Source: Echinarachnius parma
Lineage: Eukaryota > Echinodermata > Echinoidea > Clypeasteroida > Echinarachniidae
NCBI GenBank assembly: GCA_037951105.1
Contig: JBAMJV010010656.1
Coordinates: 21,078 to 85,077, forward strand
DNA: 64,000 bases
Direction of reading: 5' to 3'
The notes below the pieces were generated by a model. The model was not told the DNA's origin. It saw only the letters and a list, made by a program, of their open reading frames with translations, and ran no database searches. Positions 11,276 to 22,861 of the stretch are shown here, piece after piece. How positions within the stretch are numbered: the first letter of the stretch is position 1; each line of letters starts with the position of its first letter. Made by a program: the position numbers and the translations under genes.

Positions 11276-14200
11276 TGTGGTGCAAATATAGAAAAGATTG
11301 AGAAAAGGATTCTTTGAAATATGTTTACTTGCTTTCTTCATGCATAAGTTTATTAATTAGAAAACTTTAAAACTCTAACCCTTTTAATAGCGTAAAGACG
11401 ACCCTAGCCCTTACTTTCTCTACAATGATACTGTAGTGATAAACATCAGAGCAAATGTCATTGGCAGAAAGATTGTGTTACCAAACTAAAGACATACATT
11501 TTCTTTCCATTATTAACTTATTGCCAATGGGAACCTAGTGCATAATTGGGCATTAATTGTATTGAAATTACAAAGTCTAGTGGGGAACAAGTTAAAGATA
11601 ACATCTGTAATACATGTACATCGTCTTACCTCACATGTTCTGCAATATTGTCTGTAGAGATATCTGATCCCCTGCTTCTGCATCTTGGTCAGATCAGAGT
11701 ACTCTGTCACCCAGTCACATGTCCCTACGTGATATTGCCCCGTCTCATCGTGGCTGCCTGCAGGATGAAAGAACAAGTTGGAAGATATTGTAGTTTCAGT
11801 AATGAGCCTGTAATTCCTCATTAACCTTTTACGGATTACAGCAAACTTTTGTTACAGTATGTTAGTCAGATCTGAATAATCTCGTCATTCAATCATGTGT
11901 TTCAATTTTGTATCCTCCTGTTTCACCATAGCTGCCTGTGAAGTAGAGTGAAAATAATTGAATGAAAGACAAATATTGAGGTCATATTTATCAGTATACA
12001 GTTATGTGGTGATTGACTGCCATACTTGTAGTGAGATTGTGACAATAATAAACTTATCCCAAAGTAAAGTCATCTAAAGTAGACAAAAAACAACAACAAA
12101 TCCTCATAATATATATGCACATGACCCAAGATGAATGAAATTGAGAGCAATATATATTTGATACTCTATTAGCATTAGTTCCGAGTAAAAAATAAAACTA
12201 TTACTACAATGGTTGTTACAAGAAAGGCACACGGTGATTCAGATTTTGTAAAGTACAACACTATAAGTAGGCCTGCACTGCTCAAAGTTTTCAGTTCACT
12301 TATCTAATACACCGCCCTCTGGTGTTGGCAAAAGACACATCCTACTGTCGCAGTACTTTCTATACTGGTTACAAGTGAATTCTCACTGACTTTGTATTCC
12401 GTGGCATGGTTCCAAGAGGTTGACAGAACATTCAGATGATTTTTGTAGAACCTGCTAACACGCTTCATTATCAATTGCCTTAGGCTGTTCTCTACTAGAT
12501 TTCGCACTCCCAATCGAGTTAACCCATTCCCTTCGAGATTCTAAAATCCCCATAGACTTTGTACATAGCCCACCCAGTTCCCGTAATACAGGACCTACCA
12601 GGTTCTTGGAGACAATGGGTTAAACCAATGTAAGACTTATTTATTTTGGTAATGTAGCAGTCACACCGCCAAACCGAATCCAAACCGACACGAGACCGAA
12701 TAATTTGTGGACGTTCGGGGTGCTAGCGGTTTAGTGTTGGAGTGGTATGGGAATTGTCGGTCTCTTTTGTTGTGACTGCTAACCCCAGTTCGGTCTCTTG
12801 TCGTTGCCCGATAAAGTGGAAGTTCGGTCTGGTTTCGGTTTGGATTCGGTTTGGGGGTGTGACTGCTACATAAAGGGTTTTCCACAGACGATAGGCTGAG
12901 GCTTTCCAGAAAACAGTCCTACAAGGGTTTGATAAAAAAGGTGCTAACCATGAAAGTGATAATTGGATGGCACAAGCTGCTAATAAGTGGCTCCTTTTAG
13001 AATCCCTACAAACTAAATTTAGAACGCATTGTTACCTGTTAACCTGTTCCCTACTAGATTTTGCAATCCCCTTTAGTTAATACATGACCAACCAGGTTCC
13101 CATAGGCAATGGGTTAATCCGTTCAGGACTGGTCCCGAATATACTCGGATTGGGGTCTTTTGATAGTACCTTTAATGTTACATTTTCAAATAGTCTTTGA
13201 TGGGTTAAAAATGATCAAAATGTGAAGGGTTGACCTTTTAAAAAAGTACACATTTGACATTTGGCTAGAATTCAGTATTTTGTCGAATAGACAGTATACT
13301 TCGTAAACACGAGGAAATTCATAGTCATCTGAAGCAATTGATCATTATCAAATCATTCAACATCCCTTGGATAAAGTACAACAAATGGGTCTGACGTGTT
13401 TGTACGCTACAGATTGACAGCTTCAAAAACTTTGCTAGATTGACTTAATGAGATATTTACTCCTAGCCTATAGGAATGTGAATTAAAAATTATAATCCAA
13501 GCTTTGTTTAATCATATCAAAGGAAGGGGGTAGACAAATGATATTCAGACATTTATTTTTGGCAGCTTGAGGGCAAAAATAAAAAGTAGTATCATTTATT
13601 CATTTATTTTTCCCAAATGGAGGGAATAAGGAGTAAAGAATTTTCCACAGGGGGCATACTGCTGAACATGCATACCTGGCCACCTTGAATAACTATGACT
13701 TCAGCTAGCATTATACAGTCAAACATGTCTTTAGCGGTCACCTCCCTATAGCATCCAACTTTTCTATAGTGGCCACCAAGTGTGATCTCCGGGGGGGGGG
13801 GGGGGGGGGGGGTCACTCCCAACACGACTGGCTATGCGACCGCGTCGAAAGGGTATAATTTTTCAGCTATACGACGTCGTCAACGTTTTCCTTTAAAAAA
13901 GGGGTGGTTTTCAGCACTCATTAGAAAAAAAACTCACAAAAAAGGGTACCTTTTCAGGTGCACGTCGTCAACGTTTTCGTTTTAAAAGGGTTGGTTTTCA
14001 GCACTCACGAGAAAAAACCCAGAAAAAGGGTACCTTTTCAGGTGCACAAGTTTTCGACGTTAGGGTCCATTTCAGAGGTTGATGGACACGGGTGGGTAGC
14101 ACTTCTGTATGAGAGTGACCCCCCCCCCCCCCCATCCCCGGGTGTGATCCCTTGCAGAAGAAAACGGTGTAATAGAACCTGTCTATAGAGGTCGCCTGTC

Positions 14201-17200
14201 TACAGTGGCAACTTTTCTTGTGTCCCTTAGATGGTCACTATACACAGGTTTTTACTATACATGGCAATTTTCCCTCCATATTTCTATTATGAGCATAAAG
14301 CGTAATGGTACCTTGACAAGAGCTCGACACCAGCACCAGTATCTTTTGAAAATCTATCATTTGCCTTGCCCAAACAGGCCAGCTAGTAGAGAAAAAAAAG
14401 TTAGTGTGGAGGATTGCCTTACCTGAGATAATATAGACATGTCCTTTATTGAGGCGCTGAAGTCCACACGCCTTATCCCGCCTCATCATCATGATCTCTG
14501 CGTGTCTTTCCAACCCCCTCTCTTCATCCCCCTTGTAAACTCTCTCCACCCTGATGATGTAAGCCGTCATCCCAGATTCCATATCCACGGGAGCTATGTG
14601 TCGTCCATTTCCGTCCGTTCCTCCGGATCGACCCACTCTTCCTATCACCTTCCCCCGTACCACTAGAAAGAGATTTGAAAATGAGAAGAGAAGTTCATTA
14701 ACCATATTAGTAAATTTTTTGTTTAATGACATTCTGTGAACACCATCTCCATCCCTGGTGATGTAGGGTAGTCATCCCAGATTCCATATCCACTGGTGCT
14801 ATGTGTCGTCTTTTTTCCATCTGTTCCTCCAGATTGCCCCACTCTTCCTATCACCTTCCCCTGTACGACTAGAAAGAGATTTGAAAAAAAGAGAAGTTCA
14901 TTAACCATATTAGTAAATATTTTGTTTAATGACATTCTGTGTAAACCATCTCCATCCCTGGTGATGTAAGCCGTCATCCAAGATTCCATATCCACCGGTG
15001 CTATGTGCCGACCATTTCCGTCTGTTCCTCCGGATCGCCCCACTCTTCCTATCACCTTCCCTTGTACGACTAGAAAGACATAACAAATGCGAAATTAAAT
15101 TCATTAACTAAAGTACTTAAAGGTATGAAAGATTTGTAAAAAGTTAGTTCATCTACAATGTTGCCAGCATCATGATCTCTGTAACTCTGTGTAACTATCG
15201 TCCATTCCCTATAGGACTAAAAAAGAGATGGAAATTTATTTTTAAAAGTTAGTTCATTTGCAACATATTCATGCTTGGCTCTGCAACTCCCTCTCTATTT
15301 CATGTGTAAACTTTCTAAACCATAAATCAGTGGTTATCTTGAAATAAAAGCATCCTCTAAAAAAAAATTGTAACTTTTTTCTCTTTTAAAACAACTTTTT
15401 GAAATTGTATCTTAATGTTAGTACATCGGCAGGAAATGGCAGAGACAGTAGTAAATGCATGTTTTCCTTTTTCAATTCATTAATTTCCTCTGATTTAAAT
15501 TAAAAAACACCCAGATTTATCATGAAGATTATTCTTATTCTTTGCCTTATTCATTCATGCAATGCTAAAACATCTCTAGCGACCTTGACTACGCCAGATT
15601 ATAACATTGATAGGATTCTTCAATTAGGTTATTGGAAGTTGCAATTCCCATGTTACAACTTTTTTAATTCAACCAAGATAAAATGTTTGTTTGATTCAAG
15701 GACTGTTTTTCTAACTCGTTGCCTAAGGAGGAACTCGGTGGACTCTGTATTAACTCTATAGGAAATGCAAAATTTAGTAGGAACCGGTTAATCTTTACAT
15801 TTGTATTAAAGCGTAACAAGAAACCAGTGCACAAACATTTTCAAATTCTATGCACAAAGCCTATAAAATGCTCTGTTTATCAACATAAAAGCTTGCCTAA
15901 AAGCCTTGCATAGCAACAACTGTGTATGCTGCAAAAACATAAATATTGGCTATTCCATATCATTGGCAAAACTATTGGCAAAAACTTGGTATACATTGCG
16001 CCACCCCCCCCCCCCCCCTCCCCCACCACCACCTTGCCGTGCTGCATGTGTTTATTACCCCCTCTACTGACATGCACCCTCCTGTACACCGCCTGTCTAT
16101 CAGCACCGAAAACATGTTTTACACCAAAACCTTGTTAGATTCTATGTTTTTGTAGAACTAGTACAATGTTTGTGTTCAATAATATTGGTAAAAATATTCT
16201 GTGGTAGATCATTAGCCCCCCTTGCTTCATGTTTATTACCCCCTCCTAGTCCATTTCCTAATGACTTGCACCCCTCCAACATGTATACAACCATACAGTC
16301 TACCAGTATCCATATCAGTATTGTCCATCCATTGTATAGACAGCTTGTAAAGTGTAAGAAAGGTTAAAGGGATCTAGTAACTTTGTTGGCATGTGCATAA
16401 AGTGATGAATGGTTGGTATAATGTCTAGTTTTGCGATCTGATATGTCCTGAGTATTGTGTTAAAATGTTCATGTTAAATGGATGTTGTATGGCCGAGAAA
16501 TTAGCGAAACTGCAAAGTGATATTTGCTAACTCATTTTGCACTGACTTTGTACACAGTTATGACTATCCCGTGGATAGTTCAACATCCGAATACAAAAAC
16601 ATATTCCATGCTTCTTTTGGTAAGACAAATACAACAAGGTATGAGAGAACCACTAGATTTCTAATGAAGTTTTTTGGATTTTGACCATGTTACTAGATCC
16701 CTTTAAAATATTCAATTGGTAAAATTATATTAGGTGGTATAATAGTGTCACCCCCTTGCTGCATGTTTATTACCCCCCTCCTGGTCCTTTCCCACTGACA
16801 TGCACCCCTCCACCACTATATCAGTCCCCAAAACATGTTGCCCATTGGCCCATCCATTACCCCCACATCCTGTTCGATTCCATGCAACAACTACAATCAC
16901 GACACAACTCAAAATTAAATCTAATTTTAGAGTTCCTGCTATACTTGGACATACCAAAGAAACATATCCTATTCTATTATTTGAAGCTTCAAGGGTAGTT
17001 AATATTCACCCAAGAAATCATGAATTTCACAAAAATGTATAATATAATTAAAAATATAAAATCATTATATTTATCAGTTGAGAGGTAGTATATCAAGCTA
17101 ACCATTTGAAGATAGCATAGTATTAGTCATAAATGGGTTAATATATGTAGATAAACGAAACTGAGCAAAACTTGCAAGTAAGAAACATAAATAACTGCAC

Positions 17201-20200
17201 AAAATGTTTAATTAACAAAGTTTTGATAATAATACAAAATATTTATATGGAGCTTAATACTGGTGTTTTTCTGCGCGACTTACGGTAAATAACTAATATG
17301 TGTGATGCGTGAAATAAAAATGCCAGATTACAATATTACATTAATGATTAACAATAACTCTAACCAAACAAAATATGTATCAATACAAATATAAGAATAC
17401 AGATAATTACATAATGGATTTTATGGATCATCTTTGCCACTATCAGCTTATTTCTTTGAGAAAGAGCAATAGTGAGATACATTGATTGTAATTATAGTGA
17501 AGTTAAAGTCACTTTTTACAATATCACTCAAATGTGTTCATTATGAATACAAAGTTGCATAACATGACTTGAATGCTTTAATATCGCTGCACAATTGAAA
17601 CTACTAATTTGTTTCACTTTAGGGGAAAAAATAGAAATGGACAATGCAAAACCTGACTACGCAATTTTTAATTTGTCTCACTTTGATAATAAAAAAATGG
17701 AAAGACAATGAAGAACTTGAAAAGTTGTCTTTTTGTCAACAACTAGATCCTCTGTGGCATATAATTATGAGTCATCATTCAGTTGATTAGAAATTACACA
17801 TTTACAATTGTAAGAGTTGAATAAAATCTTCTCGTTAGGACTGACAGATCTGTTTTTGAGGAACTAGAGAGGAACTAGAGAGGGGGGCTGGGATGAGAGA
17901 TGAGTCACCCTTAGGGGACGATCAGGAGTGCACTTCCGTTTGATACAGACCCCCTTTTCTTGGCTGGTTCACGAGTGACTACGGTACCTCAAAACACAAC
18001 TTACATTTTGCATGCACCCCTTCCCCAAATCTAGATCTGCCTCCTCTTTGCAAAAGTGTGTAATAAAGTTTGATTCTAAAATGTTGGGGATTGTACATTT
18101 TACATACACCCCTTCATCAAATCTATATCTGCCTCCTATTGGCAAAAGTTTGATTTTAACTTTTGGAGGTTGTACCTCAAAATACAACTTACATGCACCC
18201 CTTCCCCAAATCTAGATCTGCCCCATCTTTGCGAAAGTGTGTAATAAAGTTTGATTCTAAAATGTTGGGGATTGTACATTTTACATGCACCCCTTCTTTA
18301 AATCTAGATCTGCTCCTATTGGCAAGTGTGTCTTATAAACTTTGATTCTACCTATTGAATATGTATTATTAGCAAGAAACTTTGGGATTAAAGGAAGCAG
18401 ATTAATTATAATACATGTAATAATAAGATGAAGAAGAAGAAAGATTATTCCACTTTTGTATTTTAGTTCCTCGATAGGCACCAATATTTGATTCCTTGTT
18501 CGCAATCATCAATATTGGGTGATTGTACTCATAAACTTTGTATTGAATGTTTTTACCTGTCATACTTGGAACAAAGCATTTTGTAATAGACTGAAGGAGA
18601 AAGAAGTGCAAAAAGTGAATAACATTTCTTCCGATCTAGTACCTTAGTAGCTAAATGAATGATGTATGCAATCAACAGTGTCACGTAATTAGCAGGATGC
18701 GTTCAGTGGTTTATTTCTATACAAGGCATGCAGTTCATAGTATGGGTTAGCAGAATGCTGAAACTTTTCCAAGTTTCCAAGAAATATTGGGTTCTAGCCA
18801 AAAAGATGACAGCTGTGTGTATGTAATGTAAACATAATATAGAGTACTGAAGTAGCAGTGTCACATTCCTTTGTTATAGCATAGTAATGGTTCTAAAGAA
18901 CTTGTGTGTAAACAACTTGTTCTTTGATTTGGGATTTTGGTAATAGATTGGAGCTAGATGATTGCCTTCTTAGCAACCACCGGTCAGATATGCATGGCTT
19001 GCCTGACCCTGACATCGAGTATTTGTGACGTCACACTTCAGCACTGTATAGTTGCCATTAACTTCCAACATTGCAGTCAAGGATTTCTGCAAACATCTAT
19101 AACAAATTTTAAAAAGTAAACAATGTTTGTTGGTGTGTGTCTTCAGCAGGTTTTAAATAGACTAATTAGGAAAAGCATATTGGCCCAATTAATACATTGG
19201 TTAAATGTATCAACAGTATCATCAATGATTAAGATCCAATTTATGGCAAAAAATGGATGTTCAATCATCTAATGAACCTTTTGTACTGACCTGAAATATT
19301 ATTTCAGCCATTTGCATAAATTGTGTAAATGACTTGATTTTTTTCGAGAGAAAAATCCCATTGTATTCATTCAGTTCATGACCCAACATTGTTTCACAAG
19401 GACTTAAAGTTGAACTTAAATTATGGTTGGACTTAAAGTTATGGAAAGCCATTTATAGTCTTGGAATGAAAAAAATAAATAAATAAATTCTAGAGCAATA
19501 ATGCACATATTTGAAACTTTGAATACATTTTACATCAAGAGTATTAAATATCCTTGATATTAGAAAATATTTCTGCTTTTAAACAACATTTAATGTGTTG
19601 TGTTTAAAGAATAATGTTTACATTTTACATAGCAAGTACTGGCTTTCCATAATTGTATTAAAGTCCAACTTAGAATTTAAGTTCAACTTTAATAGGAGCT
19701 TTGTGAAACACGCCCAAAAGGATTTAGAGGGGAATTATTCCAGTCTATGAGGAAGGCATTTTGTGCCCATGTGTGTACAAGGGAAACAACGCAGAAAAGT
19801 ATGTAGGAACCAGATTTACTTAATTTCCGTCAAGGATCCCTCCTTTACATACTTCCATTTCCATGTGAACCAAGGGGAGCTTGATATTGGGTAACAAATA
19901 GTTGTTTGAAATTGTTGGTAAACAAGGCTTTCATATCAACCAACTTTGAAAAGGATCTAGTCACGGTAACTTTATTGACAAGTGCAAAAGGTGATGAATG
20001 GTTTACAGTGATCCATTAACTTAATACACTTTCAACCAAAATCGCTTGGAGCGTTCACACTTCTCTTGTACTCTGTTGTTTGGCTTATGGTAACAGACGA
20101 ATGAAATGCGTTTTGATTTTGTTCAAATGTCTCCATAATCATGGATATATTTAAGATTTAATTTCAAAGCGTCTATACACGGTTTCCGACCGTAGTCAAG

Positions 20201-22275
20201 AGTATCCAAAACATACTCCATTGTCAATAGTAGTAGTTATAATTAAAAATCCTAACTCTTCAATCATAAATATCTTTTGAATGAAAGGGAAATTAAAACA
20301 ACTGGAACCTGTCCCATGATTCTATTGGTAATGTGAATACAACAAGGTATGAGAGAACCATTAGTCGTTCTAAGTACGATTTGTGGATTTGGACAGTGTT
20401 ACTGCATGCATCTGAACACATCCAGAGAAGCCCCCTTTAAGAACGGTTGCAGAGAGAGAAAGTCCCATAAAAGTAAGATGAATGATGCAATTAACCCGTT
20501 CCCTACAAGTTTATGAAATCCCCATAGACTTTGTACACAACCCACTCGGTTCCCTCGGTCAAGGGGTTAATTAACAATGTTCACTTTTTTTTCAGTGTGA
20601 TCTCAGCAAGAGTGATTTTTCAAAACAGGAATCTGCAAAATTTTAGCTACATACAGGGATTAATGTGGCTTCCATGAATCATGGTATTATAAATCTGCAT
20701 GTGTTGCATAGTGATCAAAATCTTTGCCAAAAATGCAATGTAATCTAGAGAGATTACGTGATAGTGATTTTTTCCAAACATAAGTTGCAAATCTCTAGTA
20801 TATATGAGATTTATGATACCACCAGCAACACATAATGATTCAAGTTTGATAGCAAATATTGCAATTCTTAATCCAATCAGGACGGACTGATTTTGGTATA
20901 ATATGCATTCTCCATAGACTCCTGCCCGAGTATTTTCGGGACTAGTCCTGAATGGGTTAATTGGAAAAACAGATATTTTACAATTAATGAGCATGGATAG
21001 TTTATTGGCATCTGTCCTTTTTCAGTCTTTGGTGGGGAGGGAGTGGGGGGGGGGGGGGAAGAAAATATAAGTGAAACATGGTCACCCGACTATAGCAGCC
21101 AACATGCCTATAGTGGCCACCACAAGTAATCCCCTATATAGAGAAAAACAATGTTGTTGAACCTTTCCATAGAATTCACCTGCATATAGTGGCCACTTGT
21201 CAAGTTTTCCTGCGGTTGTCACTATACACATGTTTGACTGTAATTGTAAAAGAGGTTGCATGTTTGTTTTGAGATACGATTTGCAAACCATAATTCAAAA
21301 TAACTAGGTTATAAAATTAATAGTATTGATGCATTCAGATTGGTTTGGGTATATTTCATGAACCTAGGTCCATAAACACAAAAATAATATTTCTCTAGTA
21401 TTAGCCATTGTAGATAGTGCCTGAGATGTTGCATTTAGGTCTTTGGAAAATGCATGTTATCATTATCATCTCTAGGGGCTAATAAAAGTTTCCTGTTACA
21501 AACTTTACTGATCTGTGCATGCTTATGTATATACACCCTCCAGGAAAGCTTATGTTATGGCATCAACACCCTGTACCCAGCTGCTAATTGGGGTGGTGGG
21601 TGTGGTTAAGGGGTCTTGTTAGAGTGTTGGCGTTACCTCCTGAAGACGATGTTGGTGTAGCGTGCACTTACTATAGACTTGAGGTGTATAAAGTTGTGTT
21701 AGGCTTTAGCTTCAGTCATTTGTCAGTAGGGTAAATTGATTTTCCACTTCCATCGTAGTTTATTTTACCACCAAACTTCAATCATAAAAATGAAACTATA
21801 TTTAAATCATTATGCCATATATAAATATACTTGATTGATCTATAAAGGTGCAGTAAGGTAATAGTCACAATAAATAGCCACTAGGACTATTATGCTCCTC
21901 AGGGAGTTGAGGTAGTGCACAAGATAATGGATGGGTTTAGAACTGTGCCTAATGATCAAGGGTAGTAATGCAGATAGATAGCATACCGTAAATGACATAC
22001 GCTTTACCATTATCCCATTCAAGATGATATATTCTGTGTAGATTCCAGATTGAGTAATTTCAGGATCAGTTCTTTAATTAAACAAGTTAATGATTGAATT
22101 GCTCACCAAAATCTGATCTGCAGAACATTTGCTGTGGGTGTTCGGGCATACACACGCACTGTGTCGTCTGCGTCGTCGTCTCCTTCTTCCCTTTCTCACT
22201 GACCACCAACACCGGCAACGAAAGCAGCATGAATGTCCACGCCAGCAGCTTCTCGATAAAAATCCTTAAGTCCAT
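11062..22275 (-). CDS. TIMP: TIMP, tissue inhibitor of metalloproteinases, nested antisense in synapsin
   Basis: TIMPs are secreted two-domain proteins whose N-terminal Cys1 chelates the catalytic zinc of matrix metalloproteinases. Four exons join on the minus strand: 22275-22107, 14662-14423, 11757-11630 and 11275-11062, about 249 residues after allowing for one extra base in exon 4. Features in order: signal peptide, CVCMPEHPQQMFC (Cys1, Cys3, Cys13), VVRGKVIG, ACGLQ (Cys70-like), GTCDWV (Cys99-like), RYLYRQYCRTC, then a C-domain with SECLWD and GKCGWY. Exon phases agree (F+G/TG, S+G/GC, E complete). The gene lies wholly inside the large synapsin intron and opposes it, the conserved synapsin-TIMP arrangement. 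In sea cucumbers a TIMP-like protein (tensilin) stiffens collagenous tissue, so a role there is conceivable but is inference. Confidence 0.92.
11630..11757 (-). CDS. TIMP: TIMP exon 3: end of N-domain and Cys99/Cys124 region
   Basis: 128 nt between 'cctgcag' and 'gtaaga'. After completing a Gly codon it reads SHDETGQYHVGTCDWVTEYS, DLTKMQKQGIRYLYRQYC and RTCE, ending on a full codon. GTCDWV is the usual Cys99 site (GLCNFV-like), and QGIRYLYRQYC corresponds to the last N-domain helix and the Cys that closes its third disulfide. Phase fits exons 2 and 4. No frame break. Confidence 0.93.
12519..12623. mobile_element. P2 palindromic mini-MITE (TTAACCCGTTCCCTACGAG type)
   Basis: Runs from 'ttaacccattcccttcgag' to 'gacaatgggttaa', with the family core 'atccccatagactttgtaca'. 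Other P2 copies: 13037, 20491, 24783, 30573, 32406, 41539, 49331. Confidence 0.7.
12653..12870. mobile_element. 218-bp hairpin MITE, TGTAGCAGTCACACC termini
   Basis: Terminal inverted repeats of about 35 bp: 'tgtagcagtcacaccgccaa' at the left, and 'ggtgtgactgctaca' at the right, each continuing into 'ccgaatccaaaccga' or its complement. In TIMP intron 2. Confidence 0.85.
13037..13180. mobile_element. P2 and P1 mini-MITEs sharing one TTAA
   Basis: A P2 copy (13037-13117, 'cctgttccctactagattt' to 'gcaatgggttaa') runs directly into the left end of a P1 copy ('ttaatccgttcaggactgg'), so the TTAA at about 13114-13117 serves both. The right end of P1 is missing or diverged. Confidence 0.6.
13700..14275 (+). 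mobile_element. 'TACAGTCAAAC' element split by a poly-G/poly-C bounded insertion
   Basis: The outer element starts 'tacagtcaaacatgtc' (13706) and resumes 'cctgtctatagaggtcgcc', ending near 14275. It is interrupted at 'tgtgatct' (13780) by an insert whose other side repeats 'tgtgatcc' (about 14141). The insert begins with a run of about 22 G (13790-13812), ends with a run of C (14119-14133), and carries two tandem copies of a block with 'cgtcgtcaacgttttc', 'ggttttcagcactca' and 'gggtaccttttcaggtgcac'. Confidence 0.7.
14423..14662 (-). CDS. TIMP: TIMP exon 2: N-domain OB-fold core
   Basis: 240 nt between 'tctttctag' and 'gtaagg'. It encodes VVRGKVIGRVG..., HIAPVDMESGMTAYIIRVER, VYKGDEE, IMMMRRDKACGLQRLNKGHV and YIIS plus one base. 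This matches the TIMP strand pattern VIRAKVxG / YxIxxxxxYKG / CGLxLxxxxxYLLxG. In vertebrates the same region is usually split by a further intron; here it is one exon. Its 5' half, including the acceptor, is present in two additional tandem copies immediately upstream in the gene (14745-15073). Confidence 0.92.
14745..15105 (-). pseudogene. Two tandem copies of the 5' half of TIMP exon 2 with their acceptors
   Basis: Two further copies of the intron end, AG acceptor and about the first 40 codons of TIMP exon 2 follow the real exon at periods of about 206 and 201 bp; the exon-like parts begin at 14868 and 15069. The outer copy still reads VQGKVIGRVGRSGGTDGNGR and HIAPVDMESWMTAYITR in the right frame. 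The inner copy has lost the frame after GGTDG. Neither copy has the second half of the exon (VYKGD...ACGLQ) or an obvious donor, so both look like unfinished exon duplicates. The copies are similar enough that the duplication is probably fairly recent. Confidence 0.8.
15107..15990. other. TIMP intron 1, start; nothing recognised
   Basis: AT-rich sequence. A diverged piece of the exon 2 duplication region ('agttagttcat..acaa') recurs at about 15140 and 15245. No other structure is supported. Confidence 0.5.
16000..16880 (+). repeat. Three diverged pyrimidine-rich repeats split by a MITE
   Basis: The block 'tgcatgtttattaccccc...cctagtcc.tttccca.tgacatgcaccc' recurs near 16040, 16225 and 16760. 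A GGATCTAGTAAC-family element sits between units 2 and 3, and a C run of about 16 lies at 16003-16020. Confidence 0.65.
16366..16703 (+). mobile_element. MITE-like element, GGATCTAGTAAC family
   Basis: Bounded by 'aaagggatctagtaacttt' and 'atgttactagatcccttt', inverted repeats of each other. Internal sequence is about 80 percent like 1463-1800 by eye. Confidence 0.8.
16881..18000. other. TIMP intron 1, AT-rich, nothing recognised
   Basis: AT-rich, with no coding signal or clear repeat. Confidence 0.55.
18008..18345 (+). repeat. Two-by-two higher-order tandem repeat
   Basis: Four units of about 85-100 bp built on 'tgcaccccttccccaaatctagatctgcc....ttggcaaaagt...ttgattcta'. Units 1+2 resemble units 3+4 (a dimer of about 180 bp), so the array grew in two steps. 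Confidence 0.75.
19381..19715. mobile_element. Foldback MITE, GTTTCACAAAG family (diverged)
   Basis: The left arm has 'ttgtttcacaaggacttaaag' and 'ttatggaaagccattta'. The right arm has 'ggctttccataattgtatt' and 'agctttgtgaaacacgccc'. Related to the near-perfect palindrome at 24399-24749. Confidence 0.7.
19950..20410 (+). mobile_element. MITE-like element, GGATCTAGTAAC family, with extra sequence
   Basis: Starts 'aaggatctagtcacggtaac', contains 'tgatgaatggttt' and 'gtatgagagaaccattag', and ends 'ggacagtgttact'. The middle (20010-20200) differs from other copies and shares 'gttcacac.t' and 'gaatgaaa.gcgttttgat' with the repeats at 34190 and 59815. Confidence 0.55.
20491..20570. mobile_element. 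P2 palindromic mini-MITE
   Basis: 'ttaacccgttccctacaag' to 'ggtcaaggggttaa' with core 'cccatagactttgtacaca'. TTAA at both ends. Confidence 0.75.
20868..20960. mobile_element. P1 palindromic mini-MITE
   Basis: 'ttaatccaatcaggacgg' to 'ctagtcctgaatgggttaa', with the core 'tgcattctccatagactcc' and 'attttcggga'. TTAA at both ends. Confidence 0.75.
21080..21243 (+). mobile_element. 'gtggccac' / TACAGTCAAAC-type element
   Basis: 'ggtcacccgactatagcagcc', 'ctatagtggccaccac' and the end 'cacatgtttgactgta' make this a relative of 4989-5152 and 54098-54283. Confidence 0.6.
22107..22275 (-). CDS. TIMP: TIMP exon 1: signal peptide and Cys1-Cys13
   Basis: Starting at ATG 22275 the exon encodes MDLRIFIEKLLAWTFMLLSL, then PVLVVSEKGKKETTTQTTQ and CVCMPEHPQQMFCRSDF, with one base of the next Val before 'gtgagc'. 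There are clear hydrophobic signal residues at 7-25. CxC...C with spacing 1, 3, 13 and the HPQQ.FC motif are typical of TIMP N-termini. Odd point: about 13 residues (EKGKKETTTQTTQ) lie between the likely signal cleavage and the Cys that should be the mature N-terminus. An upstream in-frame TTG is not a credible start. Confidence 0.9.
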
Positions 22276-22861
22276 GGTGGTGGTAGGGTGTATAGAATAG
22301 ATATCCAAGGACAGATTAATCAGTTAGCGATATGAAATTATCCAGATAAAGTTGATGAGCAATCTGAGAATTTCCAAGAGAGTTTATTATGGATTTGAAA
22401 AAAATCTAACCAATGTTGATTTGCAGTTCGAAGATATTCAAAGAAGTTAGGTTGTTGATTTGAAAATATCCATCTGGAAATATCCAAAGAAAGAAGTAGC
22501 TCCAGTGCACGATCAGCTGTCCCAAACTAGAAACTAGGTCTGGTAGTAACAACAAACACTAACTCCAAATCAGAACTAGAAGTTATCCTATAAGTCAAAC
22601 ATCTTTAGGTCTGTACTTCTTTCCAGTGAGCTATAAAAAAATTTGTTTAGTTCAACAATGGTTTAACTCTTTCAAGTAGATAAGGAAAGTTAAATCCTGA
22701 TCAGCTGTTAGACATTCCATTCACTTTCAAAACTTTCAAAACTTTCCCCAAAATGTTGGTATGGACTAGAAGTGGGCAGGGCTTGTACTAGTTGTAATAG
22801 TAGTAGTAGTAGTAGTAGTAGCAACAGATGTTTACAAGCACACTTTTGGATCGAGAGAGAC

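Noticed and set aside
14238-14732. A 164-codon single-exon reading of TIMP exon 2
   Set aside because: The frame reads through both splice junctions; the parts outside 14423-14662 are intron.
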